Source of the DNA: Glaciecola punicea ACAM 611
Lineage (GTDB): Bacteria > Pseudomonadota > Gammaproteobacteria > Enterobacterales > Alteromonadaceae
Direction of reading: 5' to 3'
DNA: 64,000 nucleotides
Assembly: GCF_000252165.1 (NCBI RefSeq)
Contig: NZ_BAET01000007.1
Location: forward strand, 62,001 to 126,000
The notes beneath the pieces are model-generated. The model searched no databases and was not told the origin of the DNA. It saw only the letters and a program-made list of their open reading frames with translations. Below are positions 36,828 through 52,426 of the stretch, in pieces (position 1 is the first letter of the stretch; every line of letters begins with the position of its first letter). The translations under genes were made by a program, and so were the position numbers.

Positions 36828-38090
36828 ATGAGTTTTATCGCCATTGGCATAAATCACCAAACCGCGCCTGTTAACATACGTGAAAAGGTGGCATTTACGC
36901 CCACGACACTTGCAGGTGCGCTAAAAGATTATGCACAGCGAAAAAAAAATGCTGAGCTGGTTATCTTATCGACTTGCAATAGAACCGAGATATTTGCCAA
37001 TAGTGAGCAAATAAGCCCTGCGGATTTGTCGACGTGGTTAGCCGAAATTCATCAGTTAGACTTAAGTGAATTAGGGCAATACTTGTACACTTACGAAAAT
37101 GCGCCAGCCATAAGACACCTGATGCAGGTAGCCTGTGGCTTAGACTCTCTTATTTTGGGTGAGCCGCAAATACTGGGGCAGGTAAAACAAGCGTTTTCGG
37201 AAGCAAAACACGTTGGCACAGTGAACGGTCACTTTGAAAAAATTTTCCAAAATACCTTTGCCGTAGCCAAAAAAGTCCGCACCCAGACCGACATTGGGGC
37301 GAACGCTGTGTCTGTAGCCTACGCAGCAGTGCAGCTTGCGAAACAAATATTTTCAGACTTATCCAATAGTCATGTCATGCTAATAGGCGCGGGGGAAACT
37401 ATAGAGCTTGTGGCCAAACACTTAGCCCAGTTTGACTTAAAAAAGATAACCGTTGCAAATCGCACGCTAGCCAACGCGCAAGCACTGGCCGACGCCTTAC
37501 AAACTGAGTCCGAAGCCATTACCATTAGTGAGATCCCAGGCCGCCTAGCAAAAGCTGACATTGTGATCAGTTCTACTGCTAGTCCTTTACCAATACTAGG
37601 CCAAGGCGCAGTGACTAGCGCACTAAAAGAACGCAAATACAAACCCATGCTAATGATCGATTTAGCCGTGCCGCGCGATATTGAAGAGCAGGTAAGCGAG
37701 ATAGATGATGTATACTTATACACGGTTGACGATTTACAGCATATTGTGCAGCAAAATGTAGCGAACCGCGAGCAAGCGGCCAGTCAAGCCAATGAAATTA
37801 TTCAAAACAGTGTGTTAGAACTGCTGCTTTGGATAAAACAGCACAAAAAAATTGATTTAATAAAAACCTATAGAGATAAATCCGAAGCTACCCGCCAAGC
37901 ACTAGCAGAAAAAGCGCTGGCAAAACTTGCGCAAGGTGAAGCGCCCGAAAAAATATTACAAGAATTCAGCTATAAGCTATCTCAAGCAATGATGCATAGT
38001 CCTACAAAAGCGATGCAAAAAGCCATTGTTGATCCTAAAACAGGCGCGCTAGATTTGCTTGAAGATATATTTGGCCGAAATAATAAGTAG
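36828..38090 (+). CDS. hemA: Glutamyl-tRNA reductase
   Basis: HemA reduces glutamyl-tRNA to glutamate-1-semialdehyde, the first step of haem synthesis. It begins MSFIAIGINHQTAPVNIREK. It has the catalytic cysteine in ILSTCNRTEIFA, LILGEPQILGQVKQAF, and the NADPH motif MLIGAGETIELVAKHL. At 420 aa it is normal. It heads the conserved hemA-prfA-prmC operon. Confidence 0.98.
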   Translation: MSFIAIGINHQTAPVNIREKVAFTPTTLAGALKDYAQRKKNAELVILSTCNRTEIFANSEQISPADLSTWLAEIHQLDLSELGQYLYTYENAPAIRHLMQVACGLDSLILGEPQILGQVKQAFSEAKHVGTVNGHFEKIFQNTFAVAKKVRTQTDIGANAVSVAYAAVQLAKQIFSDLSNSHVMLIGAGETIELVAKHLAQFDLKKITVANRTLANAQALADALQTESEAITISEIPGRLAKADIVISSTASPLPILGQGAVTSALKERKYKPMLMIDLAVPRDIEEQVSEIDDVYLYTVDDLQHIVQQNVANREQAASQANEIIQNSVLELLLWIKQHKKIDLIKTYRDKSEATRQALAEKALAKLAQGEAPEKILQEFSYKLSQAMMHSPTKAMQKAIVDPKTGALDLLEDIFGRNNK

Positions 38091-38202
38091 GCGTAGCTGA
38101 TAAAATGAAGATTGAATGAACACACACTGTTTTTTGTAACAGTGTTACTACATTCACATGGCGGTGCTTTTACTAAGAGAGCTAGCCGCACTAAGGAAAT
38201 AC

Positions 38203-39288
38203 ATGAAAGACTCGGTAATACAAAAATTAGAATCGTTGGTTGAACGCTTTGAAGAGGTTCAAGCACTCTTGGGCGATCCAAGTATCATCGGCAACCAAGA
38301 TAAATTTAGAGGATTGTCAAAAGAATACTCACAGTTAGAAGAAGTAGTTAAGCAGTTTGGCGAATTTCAAGGCGCACAACGTGATATAGCCTCTGCGCTT
38401 GAAATGATCCAAGAAGAAGATGCGGAAATGCGCGAAATGGCGCAGGAAGAGCTTAAAAACGCAAAGAAGAACAGCGAGCAAATAGAAACAGATTTACAAA
38501 TACTACTGTTGCCACGCGATCCTGACGACGACAACGACTGCTTTTTAGAAATAAGAGCTGGCGCGGGCGGCGACGAAGCGGCAATTTTTGCCGGTGACAT
38601 GTTCAGAATGTATTCTCGCTACGCTGAAACGCAAGGCTGGCGCTTAGAAGTGATGAGTGCGAGTGAAGGCGATCACGGCGGATATAAAGAAATAATCGCG
38701 CAAATTAGCGGCAACGGCCCCTACGGTATATTAAAATTCGAGTCTGGCGGACATCGCGTGCAGCGTGTTCCTGACACAGAATCTCAGGGCCGCATTCACA
38801 CCTCGGCTTGTACCGTTGCCGTATTGCCGGTAGTGCCTGAATCTCAAGCCATTGAAATTAACCCTTCCGATTTACGAGTAGATACTTATCGCGCCTCGGG
38901 TGCGGGTGGGCAGCACGTTAACAAAACCGACTCGGCCATACGTCTTACGCACATCCCTTCGGGTGTGGTGGTAGAGTGTCAAGATGAGCGTTCACAACAT
39001 AAAAACCGCGCTAGAGCAATGTCGGTATTGCAGGCAAGACTTAACAATATCGAAAAAGAAAAGCGTGACGCTGAAGAAGCCAGTACTCGCAAGTCACTCG
39101 TTGGCAGTGGCGATCGTTCAGAGCGTATTCGTACTTATAACTTCCCCCAAGGGCGTGTTTCTGATCATCGTATCAACCTTACCTTGTATAAGCTAGACGA
39201 CGTAATAGCCGGTGACTTAGGGGCACTGTTAGGCCCTATTAGACAAGAGCATCAGGCCGATTTATTAGCAGCGCTAGCGAGTGATTAA
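38203..39288 (+). CDS. prfA: Peptide chain release factor 1
   Basis: RF1 terminates at UAA and UAG. The frame can open at 38158, but the ATG at 38203, after AAGGA, gives the usual [18 protein letters not shown] start and 361 aa. The GGQ loop is in [15 protein letters not shown]. The recognition domain contains the PxT-like [15 protein letters not shown] region. It is followed by prmC, which methylates this GGQ glutamine. Confidence 0.98.
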   Translation: MKDSVIQKLESLVERFEEVQALLGDPSIIGNQDKFRGLSKEYSQLEEVVKQFGEFQGAQRDIASALEMIQEEDAEMREMAQEELKNAKKNSEQIETDLQILLLPRDPDDDNDCFLEIRAGAGGDEAAIFAGDMFRMYSRYAETQGWRLEVMSASEGDHGGYKEIIAQISGNGPYGILKFESGGHRVQRVPDTESQGRIHTSACTVAVLPVVPESQAIEINPSDLRVDTYRASGAGGQHVNKTDSAIRLTHIPSGVVVECQDERSQHKNRARAMSVLQARLNNIEKEKRDAEEASTRKSLVGSGDRSERIRTYNFPQGRVSDHRINLTLYKLDDVIAGDLGALLGPIRQEHQADLLAALASD

Positions 39289-39393
39289 TACCTTGTTGCG
39301 CGCAGTGATCGTGAAGGGCAAGTTGGATTGAAAGTCGGATTCAATGCTGAATTAAAGGCCACTGCACGTTCTATTCATGGAGCGTGCTAAACC

Positions 39394-40299
39394 ATGCATA
39401 AATGCGAAAATATAGATGAGATTAGCATTTCAGGTTTGCTGGATTGGGCAAAACATCTTATTCAGGCGCAACATGATCTAATGTTTCAAGCGCCACCGCT
39501 TGAGGCTAGGTTATTGTTTACTTTTGCCACGAAGGAAAACCACACATGGCAGATAACATATGGCAACCAAGCGGCTACTCAGCATTTGAGTAAGGAGCAA
39601 ATAGCGCTTTATGTAAAGGTGGTAAATCAAAGACTCCGTGGCACCCCCATCGCGTTTATTTTGGGTACACAAGAATTTTGGTCACTCACTTTAAAGGTAT
39701 CAAAATGCACCTTAATTCCGCGTCAAGACACTGAAATATTAGTTGAAACGGCGCTGTCTTTGCCACTTCCTTACAGTGCTTGTGCGCTCGATTTAGGCAC
39801 AGGCACGGGCGCAATTGCGCTTGCACTAGCGAAAGAGCGAAAGCAGTGGCAAGTACTTGGTATCGATAAAGTAGCGCAGGCCGTTGAACTTGCCCGCGAA
39901 AACGCTTTGTTGAATAATGTGCAGGCTGTTTTTTTGCAAAGCGATTGGTTTAGTGCGCTTGATACTCACGAAGGACGCAAAACCTTTGACATTATTGTGA
40001 CGAACCCCCCCTATGTGGAAGAAGATAGCAACTGTGTTGCGCAAGGTGATTTGCGTTTTGAGCCCTTAAGCGCCTTAGTTTCTGGCAAAGACGGTCTAGA
40101 CGATATTAGGCACATTATTCGCCAAGCCAAACCATACTTAAATGAGGACGGTTATTTATTGATTGAGCATGGCGCAGGGCAATACAAAAATGTGCAGTCA
40201 TTACTTAAACATGCAGGTTTTGTTGATATAAGGTCGGTGGCAGATATTAACCAAATTCAGCGAATTACGCTGGGTAAATCGATCATAACGACATCTTAG
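39394..40299 (+). CDS. prmC: Release factor glutamine methyltransferase
   Basis: PrmC N5-methylates the GGQ glutamine of RF1/RF2. At 301 aa it is slightly longer than E. coli (277). It has an N-terminal helical domain, then GTQEFWSLTLKVSKCTLIPRQDTEILVE, the SAM motif ALDLGTGTGAIALALA, and the catalytic NPPYVEED. Confidence 0.97.
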   Translation: MHKCENIDEISISGLLDWAKHLIQAQHDLMFQAPPLEARLLFTFATKENHTWQITYGNQAATQHLSKEQIALYVKVVNQRLRGTPIAFILGTQEFWSLTLKVSKCTLIPRQDTEILVETALSLPLPYSACALDLGTGTGAIALALAKERKQWQVLGIDKVAQAVELARENALLNNVQAVFLQSDWFSALDTHEGRKTFDIIVTNPPYVEEDSNCVAQGDLRFEPLSALVSGKDGLDDIRHIIRQAKPYLNEDGYLLIEHGAGQYKNVQSLLKHAGFVDIRSVADINQIQRITLGKSIITTS

Positions 40300-40439
40300 T
40301 ATGTAAATGACCCACAAGCGTAAATAAATAGAGACAATTGCAAGTAACGAGTAATATCGACGGTTTGTCATCTAAATACGACAAGCAGCCAAAATAACCA
40401 AGATCCACAATTTTTAAAATAAAAAAGAGAACTAACACT

Positions 40440-40883
40440 ATGTATACAATAATAAAACACCTGCACCTGACTATTATAGTGCTGACCTTCGTATTTTTTG
40501 TGATTAACTTGGTGTTAACCATGAAAAACTCTGAACTCGTCAGAAATAAATTTTTGAAAATTAGCCCGCATATTTTGTATACCTTGTTTGTGCTTACCTT
40601 CATTTACCTAAGCTACATAAATCCCTTAGAACTCTATCCCTTTGTTAACGGCTGGGCATCTTCAAAACTAGCTGGCTTTGTATTTTATGTGCTATCTATT
40701 ACCTTGGCGCTGAAGTGGGCGAAAAACAATATGTGGCGTGTTGCCGGCGCTATTAGTGCAGTATTTTGGCTAGTGGTCACTGCACGCTTAGGCTTTGCCG
40801 ATCACATAAAAGTGAAAGGCATCAGCGAAAATGTAAGCACATATTTGCCGTTGTTAGGTGATACGCTGCGCGCGATTGTATAA
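40440..40883 (+). CDS. sirB2: SirB2-family inner membrane protein
   Basis: This 147-aa protein has four hydrophobic segments (about residues 7-27, 45-62, 75-93 and 102-120). The opening YTIIKHLHLTIIVLTFVFFVINLVL and the early histidines are typical of SirB2. The biochemical role is unknown. It lies between prmC and kdsA as in E. coli, but the sirB1 gene normally between them is missing here. The ribosome site is weak. Confidence 0.88.
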   Translation: MYTIIKHLHLTIIVLTFVFFVINLVLTMKNSELVRNKFLKISPHILYTLFVLTFIYLSYINPLELYPFVNGWASSKLAGFVFYVLSITLALKWAKNNMWRVAGAISAVFWLVVTARLGFADHIKVKGISENVSTYLPLLGDTLRAIV

Positions 40884-40956
40884 GTCTATCGCTTGTTCAT
40901 GAGTGCGTGTTCAAGACACGAGTTTTCATGATCAGGCTACCAACATTTCTATATGA

Positions 40957-41814
<858 letters not shown>

Positions 41815-41949
41815 AGCTAAGCACAATAGCTAAGCTTTTGTGCATTAATCTTAGTGATAGTTTCATTTACTAAAAGTCATCATTGTATTTATAGCATTCA
41901 CTTTATCAGACAATGAAACGGTTTCCATAACCCGAACTAATGGGCAATA

Positions 41950-41983
41950 AAAAAAGCTAAGTAATTTCTCACTTAGCTTTTTG
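41950..41983. terminator. Bidirectional terminator between kdsA and icd
   Basis: AAAAAGCTAAGT and ACTTAGCTTTTT form a perfect 12-bp stem with an 8-base loop, giving a T-tract in both directions between converging genes. Confidence 0.9.
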
Positions 41984-42021
41984 TAAACGAGCTACCATAT
42001 TAAGGTTTGAACAAACGCAGA

Positions 42022-44821
<2,800 letters not shown>

Positions 44822-47056
44822 ATGTCAGATAATAAACAAAAAATTATTTATACTCATACCGATGAAGCGCCATTGTTAGCGACCGCCTCGCTATTACCGA
44901 TTATTCGCAAGTTTACCGCGGCGGCGGATATAGAAGTAGCGCTTAGCGATATATCAGTGGCAGCCCGCGTGCTTGCAGAATTTCCTGAATACTTGAGTCA
45001 AGACCAACAAGTGCCTGATAACCTAGCCGAACTTGGGCGATTAACCCAAGAGTCCTCCACCAATATTATTAAACTACCCAATATCAGTGCTTCTGTTGGG
45101 CAGCTAAAAGCTTGTATAAAAGAGCTACAGCAAAAAGGCTTTGCTATTCCTAACTTTCCTGACGATCCTAAAACGGATGAAGAAAAAGCACTGCGCAATC
45201 GTTACGGTAAAAGCTTAGGCAGTTCGGTAAACCCCGTGTTGCGCGAAGGTAATTCTGATCGTCGTGCACCAAACGCGGTGAAAAACTTTGCGCGTAAGCA
45301 CCCACATTCTATGGGCGAATGGAAGCAATGGTCGCGTACTCATGTTTCACACATGCATAAAGGCGATTTCTACGACGGTGAACAATCTATCACGCTAGAC
45401 CAAGCACGCACCGTTCGCATGGAACTACTTGGGGACAATGGCAACACCACCGTATTAAAATCTGAGCTTTTTTTGCAAGACAAAGAAGTTATTGATTTAA
45501 TGTTCATGAGTAAAAAGGCACTCTGTGATTTTTACGAAGAAGAAATGGAAGACTGCCGAGAGTCAGGTGTTTTGTTTTCGCTGCATGTTAAAGCGACTAT
45601 GATGAAAGTGTCTCACCCAATTGTGTTCGGCCACGCGGTTAAAATCTATTATAAAGATGCATTTGAAAAACACGGCGCATTTTTTGACGAACTAGGTATT
45701 AACGTGAATAACGGCATGGCCAGTTTGTATGAAAAAATAGCTGATTTGCCGGCGAGTAAACGTGAAGAAATTGAGCGTGACCTGCACGCTTGCCAAGAAA
45801 ATCGGCCGCGCCTAGCCATGGTCGATTCTGCCAAAGGTATTACTAACTTCCATTCACCAAGCGATGTTATTGTTGATGCCTCTATGCCTGCAATGATCCG
45901 CTCAGGCGGTAAAATGTGGGGCGCCGATGGTAAGAATTATGACTGTAAAGCGGTAATGCCTGAATCTACTTTTGCGCGTATTTATCAAGAAATGATAAAT
46001 TTTTGTAAGTGGCATGGTAATTTTGACCCAATGACCATGGGCACTGTCCCTAACGTTGGTTTAATGGCTCAAAAAGCCGAAGAATACGGTTCACACGACA
46101 AAACATTTGAATCGTCTGATGCCGGTATTGCCCGTGTTGTTGACGTGAAAAGCGGTGAAGTACTGTTAGAGCAGCGCGTTGAAAAAGGCGATATTTGGCG
46201 TATTTGCCAAACCAAAGACCTGCCTATTCAGGACTGGGTGAAGCTGGCAGTAAACCGTGCGCGCGACGCGAAAACCCCAGTTGTATTTTGGCTTGACCCG
46301 TATAGACCGCATGAAAATGAGCTAATCAAAAAAGTAAGAAGCTATCTTAAGGATCACGACACAAGCGGGCTTGATATTCAAATTATGTCCCAAGTTCGGG
46401 CAATGCGCTATACACTTGAGCGGGTGGCGCGAGGCCTTGACACTATTTCGGCAACGGGCAATATTTTACGTGATTATTTAACCGACCTATTCCCCATTTT
46501 AGAGTTAGGCACCAGTGCAAAAATGCTCTCGGTAGTGCCGCTAATGAAAGGCGGCGGCTTGTTTGAAACAGGTGCCGGTGGTTCAGCCCCTAAGCATGTG
46601 CAGCAGTTGCTAGAAGAGAATCATTTGCGTTGGGATTCACTGGGTGAATTTTTAGCACTGGCCGTTTCTATCAAAGACTTGGGTCAAAAGCATAACAATA
46701 CAAAAGCTAAAATTTTAGCGCAGACACTCGATACTGCCACTGAACGCTTACTGGATAATGATAAATCACCGTCGCGCAAAGTGGGTGAAATTGACAACCG
46801 AGGCAGTCATTTTTACCTAAGTTTGTTCTGGGCAGACGAATTAGCGAAGCAAGTTGAAGACGCCGACCTAGCTGCACATTTCAAACTATTGCATACGCAA
46901 TTAAGCGATAATGAACATATTATAATGCAAGAGTTAAATGACGTGCAGGGTAAGTCTGTAGATGTAGGCGGATACTTCTTAGTTGACCCTGAACTGTGTA
47001 GCAAAATAATGCGCCCTAGCGGCATATTTAACAGCATAATCGATAAAACTAGCTAG
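44822..47056 (+). CDS. Monomeric NADP-dependent isocitrate dehydrogenase (copy 2)
   Basis: This 744-aa paralogue of the 42-44 kb gene starts at ATG after AAGGAA. It keeps the same catalytic motifs: [56 protein letters not shown], and [13 protein letters not shown]. It differs throughout the rest, for example [16 protein letters not shown] against [16 protein letters not shown]. Both copies look active, so this is a retained duplication rather than decay. Differences in temperature optimum or regulation are possible, as known for IDH isozymes in Colwellia, but not shown here. Confidence 0.97.
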   Translation: MSDNKQKIIYTHTDEAPLLATASLLPIIRKFTAAADIEVALSDISVAARVLAEFPEYLSQDQQVPDNLAELGRLTQESSTNIIKLPNISASVGQLKACIKELQQKGFAIPNFPDDPKTDEEKALRNRYGKSLGSSVNPVLREGNSDRRAPNAVKNFARKHPHSMGEWKQWSRTHVSHMHKGDFYDGEQSITLDQARTVRMELLGDNGNTTVLKSELFLQDKEVIDLMFMSKKALCDFYEEEMEDCRESGVLFSLHVKATMMKVSHPIVFGHAVKIYYKDAFEKHGAFFDELGINVNNGMASLYEKIADLPASKREEIERDLHACQENRPRLAMVDSAKGITNFHSPSDVIVDASMPAMIRSGGKMWGADGKNYDCKAVMPESTFARIYQEMINFCKWHGNFDPMTMGTVPNVGLMAQKAEEYGSHDKTFESSDAGIARVVDVKSGEVLLEQRVEKGDIWRICQTKDLPIQDWVKLAVNRARDAKTPVVFWLDPYRPHENELIKKVRSYLKDHDTSGLDIQIMSQVRAMRYTLERVARGLDTISATGNILRDYLTDLFPILELGTSAKMLSVVPLMKGGGLFETGAGGSAPKHVQQLLEENHLRWDSLGEFLALAVSIKDLGQKHNNTKAKILAQTLDTATERLLDNDKSPSRKVGEIDNRGSHFYLSLFWADELAKQVEDADLAAHFKLLHTQLSDNEHIIMQELNDVQGKSVDVGGYFLVDPELCSKIMRPSGIFNSIIDKTS

Positions 47057-47060
47057 CATT

Positions 47061-47300
47061 CTAGGCTTGTAAATAGCCGTTTGAGCCCAGGATACCTTGT
47101 TTGACCAATGTATCTTGGACCTTCAAAGGGTAAACATTCTGCACGCCCAAACCCTTCAAATCTTGTTTGTCTACTGGGCCATAATAAAACTCTATTGCGT
47201 TATCGTATTTGCTGAATAAGCCATAGATAGCTTGCCAAGTCAGCGGGGCTGTTTTGCTAGGTTTTGCGCTGTGCTTGGTGAGTCTAGTATCGCTTGGCAT
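47061..47300 (-). CDS. 79-aa hypothetical protein
   Basis: A short ORF between icd copy 2 and purB, on the purB strand, 37 bp downstream of purB. It has a protein-like composition with aromatic residues (TWQAIYGLFSKYDNAIEFYYGPVDKQD), no signal peptide or TM segment, and only a weak ribosome site (GTGG). No family was recognised. It fills its intergenic space almost exactly, which supports it being a gene. Confidence 0.5.
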   Translation of the reverse strand: MPSDTRLTKHSAKPSKTAPLTWQAIYGLFSKYDNAIEFYYGPVDKQDLKGLGVQNVYPLKVQDTLVKQGILGSNGYLQA

Positions 47301-47337
47301 ATGTAGCCACTGTTAAGCAACTCATCAAACTGACAGT

Positions 47338-48744
<1,407 letters not shown>

Positions 48745-48844
48745 TTATGTAAATGTTGCTGTGATGAAACTGGTGTGAATATGCCTAAATAAAATGCCGA
48801 CCATTACGCTGCGAAAACAGCTGTATTGTTGCTTATATCGCTGA

Positions 48845-49468
48845 CTACATTGCTCTAACTGCGCTTTGTGCACTTTCTAAAAGCGCTTTTCTATTTAATA
48901 AAATATGTCGGCGCTTTCCACCTAACTGACGCCACAGTACAGCCGCTCTCACGCCGGCTAACAGAAGGGCTCTTATCTTTTTTTGATTATTCTCAACGCT
49001 TAAATATTGAGGATTACCCGCTATTTGAATTTTAGGCGCAAGCGAGCTTACGACATCGGTGTAAATAGAGGCTAAATTGGTGATGATTTGATAATTTTCA
49101 AAATCGACATGATCAAGCTGACGTTGCACATGAGATACTCTCTGGCTCAGGTCATCCATGGCCTTTGTCTGACGGCTCAGTTTACGTTCTAAACTCAAAA
49201 TAGAGGCAATATAGCGAGTTAGTTCTGCGTCTTTGAGTTTATTATTAGAGTCTATTTGTTTTACCAGCGTGGTAAAGCCTAATCGTAAATTTGGCAATGC
49301 GCCAAATACTTGCTGGGTATTGTCAGGAGAAGTAACTAAAATACTCGACAAACTGGCTTCTACCGCGCTCTTGTCGGCTTCGCCTTTACGCGCAATGCTT
49401 TGCACTAAACTCGCGCTTTGGCAAACTCCCGCAAGGGCTAATTGTTGCTCTTCAAATTGTGTAGTCAT
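48845..49468 (-). CDS. hflD: HflD-family protein (high-frequency lysogenization protein D)
   Basis: This 207-aa all-helical protein, membrane-associated in E. coli, is known there for interfering with phage lambda CII. Its normal role is unclear. Typical segments are LALAGVCQSASLVQSIARKG, the helical core KDAELTRYIASILSLERKLSR, and the ending RALLLAGVRAAVLWRQLGGKRRHILLNR. It begins 6 bp after mnmA, so the two are coupled. Confidence 0.95.
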   Translation of the reverse strand: MTTQFEEQQLALAGVCQSASLVQSIARKGEADKSAVEASLSSILVTSPDNTQQVFGALPNLRLGFTTLVKQIDSNNKLKDAELTRYIASILSLERKLSRQTKAMDDLSQRVSHVQRQLDHVDFENYQIITNLASIYTDVVSSLAPKIQIAGNPQYLSVENNQKKIRALLLAGVRAAVLWRQLGGKRRHILLNRKALLESAQSAVRAM

Positions 49469-49474
49469 ATAGGA

Positions 49475-50635
49475 TTAGGCGCGCTTTAGTTGTTCTTGGT
49501 TTTTGTCATCTGTTTTGAAGTAGCCATCAATAATGCCGCCTCCTAAACACACATCGTTTTTATAAAATACAGCAGACTGACCTGGCGTAACCGCCTTTTG
49601 TGGTGTCGCAAACATGACCTTCGCGGTGCCATCGCCATTTGGAATATACTCGCAGGGAATATCGCTTTGCCGATACCTAGTTTTTACCGTTATGTGCATG
49701 GCTTTGCTAGGCTGCACTTGTTCTACAAAGTGCAGTTGTGTGGCAATCAGGCCATTTGAATATAAGCTTTCATGATCACTGCCTTGCGCCACAATAAGCA
49801 CATTGCGGGAAATATCTTTTTCAACTACGTACCATGGCTCTTCACCGTGCTCTTTTTTGCCCCCAATCAGTAGCCCTTTACGCTGGCCTAGCGTGTGATA
49901 CATGAGGCCGTTGTGCTTACCAATCTCTTCACCGTCGATGGTTTCAATAAGGCCGGGGGTTGCGGGTAAATACTGTGACAAAAAGTCGTTGAATTTACGC
50001 TCACCTATAAAACATATGCCGGTGCTGTCTTTTTTATTGTGGGTCAGTAAGTCGTGTTTTTTGGCTATTTCTCTTACTTCTGGTTTAGGTAAGTGTCCAA
50101 TAGGAAATAAGGTTTTGGCAATATGTTCGTGGCTTAATGTGTATAGAAAATAGCTTTGGTCTTTATTGTCGTCAGCGCCGCGTACCATTTGCCATTTGTC
50201 GTCTACAAGTCTGCGCTGGGTATAGTGGCCGGTAGCAATATAGTCAGCGCCTAAATCTTCAGCGGCAAATTCTAAAAAGGCTTTGAATTTAATTTCTTTA
50301 TTACACATTATATCGGGATTGGGGGTTCTGCCTGCTTTATATTCTTCTAAAAAATATTCAAACACGCGGTCCCAATATTCAGCCGCAAAATTAATGGTAT
50401 GTAAATAAATGCCAAGCTTGTCGGCTACTGCCTGTGCATCGGCTAAGTCTTGGGCGGCGGCGCAGTATTCTTCATTGTCATCTTCTTCCCAATTTTTCAT
50501 AAACAAACCTTCTACTATGAAGCCTTGCTGCTGCAATAATAAGGCAGATACCGACGAGTCGACCCCGCCAGACATGCCGACAATTACTTTAGTTTCACCA
50601 GCAGGTTTTGATAAATGATGATTGATTTTTTGCAT
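49475..50635 (-). CDS. mnmA: tRNA-specific 2-thiouridylase MnmA
   Basis: MnmA thiolates U34 of Lys, Glu and Gln tRNAs. The PP-loop is [16 protein letters not shown]. The catalytic cysteines are in [12 protein letters not shown] and [25 protein letters not shown] is also present. At 386 aa it is typical. The nudJ gene that often precedes it in enterics is absent. Confidence 0.98.
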   Translation of the reverse strand: MQKINHHLSKPAGETKVIVGMSGGVDSSVSALLLQQQGFIVEGLFMKNWEEDDNEEYCAAAQDLADAQAVADKLGIYLHTINFAAEYWDRVFEYFLEEYKAGRTPNPDIMCNKEIKFKAFLEFAAEDLGADYIATGHYTQRRLVDDKWQMVRGADDNKDQSYFLYTLSHEHIAKTLFPIGHLPKPEVREIAKKHDLLTHNKKDSTGICFIGERKFNDFLSQYLPATPGLIETIDGEEIGKHNGLMYHTLGQRKGLLIGGKKEHGEEPWYVVEKDISRNVLIVAQGSDHESLYSNGLIATQLHFVEQVQPSKAMHITVKTRYRQSDIPCEYIPNGDGTAKVMFATPQKAVTPGQSAVFYKNDVCLGGGIIDGYFKTDDKNQEQLKRA

Positions 50636-50752
50636 AATTTACGAGTATAAGCTCAATGGTAGATTAGACGGTGTTAGCCGATAAAACGACATAGCTGTAT
50701 GTAGCTTTAGGCAATACGTAGTTATCACACAAGTATAGCAAATCTCTTACCT

Positions 50753-51421
50753 TTAGCCATCCCCTGAAATTGTTAAATACTCACCGTTGTCAACTCCGTC
50801 TAAAGTCCACTTTCCTATGGCGTAGCGAATTAGCCGTAGCGTTGGGTGTCCAATGTGAGCTGTCATTCGTCTTACCTGCCGGTTTCTGCCTTCACTAATG
50901 GTGATTGATAGCCATGCTGTAGGAATGTGCTTGCGTTGTCGAATAGGTGGATTTCGATCCCAGATATTTGGTGCACGCATAATGTTGATTTTTGCTGGTG
51001 CCGTTATACCATCTTTTAGCTGCACACCTTTCGCTAAGCGATGTATATCTTCCTTGCTAGGGACCCCTTCTACTTGTGCCCAGTACGTTTTATTGGTTTT
51101 ATGCTTGGGTGACGTGATTTTATTAGCAAGTGCGCCGTCATTTGTGAGCAATAATAAGCCTTCGCTGTCAAAGTCAAGCCGGCCTGCGGCGTATATGTTA
51201 GGTATATCAATAAAATCTTTAAGGGTGGTTCGGTCATTTTCGTCGGTAAATTGACACAGCACGTTAAAAGGTTTGTTGAATAGAACCGTTGTAAAAGATT
51301 TACAGTCAGCTGCTATTTTGCTGCGTGCAGGATGATTACTCTTTTCGCGCGAGGATGCTTTTTGAGGCGCGGTCGCTGACATTTTGTAAAAAGGCTTTTT
51401 GCTCTTTTGCTCAGGGTTCAT
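50753..51421 (-). CDS. rluE: 23S rRNA pseudouridine synthase RluE
   Basis: RluE makes pseudouridine 2457 of 23S rRNA. After a basic, disordered N-terminus (about 40 residues) comes the RsuA-family catalytic core: VLFNKPFNVLCQFTD, the catalytic aspartate in AAGRLDFDSEGLLLLTNDG, and SEGRNRQVRRMTAHIGHPTLRLIR. At 222 aa it fits. The association with mnmA-hflD-purB and icd is the same as in E. coli, supporting RluE over RluB/F. Confidence 0.94.
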   Translation of the reverse strand: MNPEQKSKKPFYKMSATAPQKASSREKSNHPARSKIAADCKSFTTVLFNKPFNVLCQFTDENDRTTLKDFIDIPNIYAAGRLDFDSEGLLLLTNDGALANKITSPKHKTNKTYWAQVEGVPSKEDIHRLAKGVQLKDGITAPAKINIMRAPNIWDRNPPIRQRKHIPTAWLSITISEGRNRQVRRMTAHIGHPTLRLIRYAIGKWTLDGVDNGEYLTISGDG

Positions 51422-51471
51422 TAGATTAATATAACATAATTAAGTAGACTATATTCTATATATAGCGACCA

Positions 51472-51499
51472 TAAAAAAAGCAGGGTTAAACTTGCTTTT
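51472..51499 (-). terminator. Probable terminator after cspD
   Basis: On the minus strand AAAAGCA pairs with TGCTTTT, followed by further Ts. It lies about 110 bp after the cspD stop codon. Confidence 0.6.
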
Positions 51500-51611
51500 C
51501 AAAGTAAGCTATCACTTTGCATAAGGTAAGAGTCTTGCTGGACTTGTAAGCTATCTTATCCCACAGTTCAAGCTCAGATGTACACAGATGGGTGAGGCTA
51601 ACTCTTATTCG

Positions 51612-51839
51612 TTATCTCTCAGGCTCTTGGTCGCTATCGGGCAAGCCAATGTTTTCAGCGTGCAAACCTTTAGGACCTTCTTGTACTTCATAGCTAACTT
51701 CCTGTCCGGCTTTCAGTGATCGATAACCGTCCATCTGAATAGTTGAATAATGCGCAAAGATATCGTCTCCTCCATCTTCTGGGACTATAAAGCCGAAACC
51801 CTTCGCATTATTGAACCACTTTACTTTACCAACTGCCAT
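51612..51839 (-). CDS. cspD: Cold-shock-like protein CspD
   Basis: This 75-aa CSD protein has RNP1 (KGFGFIV) and RNP2-like (DIFAHYS) motifs. Its location divergent from clpS-clpA is that of E. coli cspD, a stationary-phase replication inhibitor rather than a true cold-shock inducer. The C-terminal acidic tail (LPDSDQEPER) extends past the core fold. Confidence 0.95.
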   Translation of the reverse strand: MAVGKVKWFNNAKGFGFIVPEDGGDDIFAHYSTIQMDGYRSLKAGQEVSYEVQEGPKGLHAENIGLPDSDQEPER

Positions 51840-52097
51840 CGTCGTACTTCCTATTCCTTGAAATATTTACTGTTCGTCTCCATAACCATTCTAGCTAAGA
51901 AGAATGAGTGATAAAGTGATGTATGGTACGCAACTAAGTTATCACTTATAAACTAGAGTAGTAATTTAAAGCGGATTTTGTCAAGTAAATATCGAGCTTA
52001 TCATTGAATAAACTCATAAGAATCCAAATGAATAGCTAAATCTGAATAAATAACTAAATCTGTGGTCCTAAGCTACAGTTTTCTATTATAAGTAATT

Positions 52098-52418
52098 ATG
52101 AGTAAAGATATTATAAATATAGAGCGTGAGAAGCAGCTCGACAAGCAACGCCAGAAAACATCGCCTCCACCAATGTACAAAGTCATGCTAAATAACGATG
52201 ACTATACGCCAATGGATTTTGTTGTGGAAATACTAGCGACCTTTTTTGCTATGGACATCGAAAAAGCAAATCAGATAATGTTAACCATACATTATCAAGG
52301 AAAAGCAGTCTGTGGCATATACAGTGCAGAGATTGCAGAAACGAAAGTCATGCAAGTGAATCAATATGCTCGAAAACATCAACATCCATTGATGTGCTCG
52401 ATGGAACCAGCGCAATAG
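52098..52418 (+). CDS. clpS: ClpS adaptor for N-degron substrates
   Basis: ClpS hands proteins with destabilising N-terminal residues to ClpAP. At 106 aa it shows [20 protein letters not shown], the hydrophobic pocket residues, and [19 protein letters not shown]. It lies just before clpA, and the aminoacyl-transferase genes bpt and aat are close by on the other strand. Confidence 0.98.
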   Translation: MSKDIINIEREKQLDKQRQKTSPPPMYKVMLNNDDYTPMDFVVEILATFFAMDIEKANQIMLTIHYQGKAVCGIYSAEIAETKVMQVNQYARKHQHPLMCSMEPAQ

Positions 52419-52426
52419 GGGTACAT

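Noticed and set aside
40283-40603. 106-aa minus-strand frame over the prmC-sirB2 gap
   Set aside because: It overlaps the sirB2 start and its hydrophobic look is the mirror of sirB2 codons. No support.
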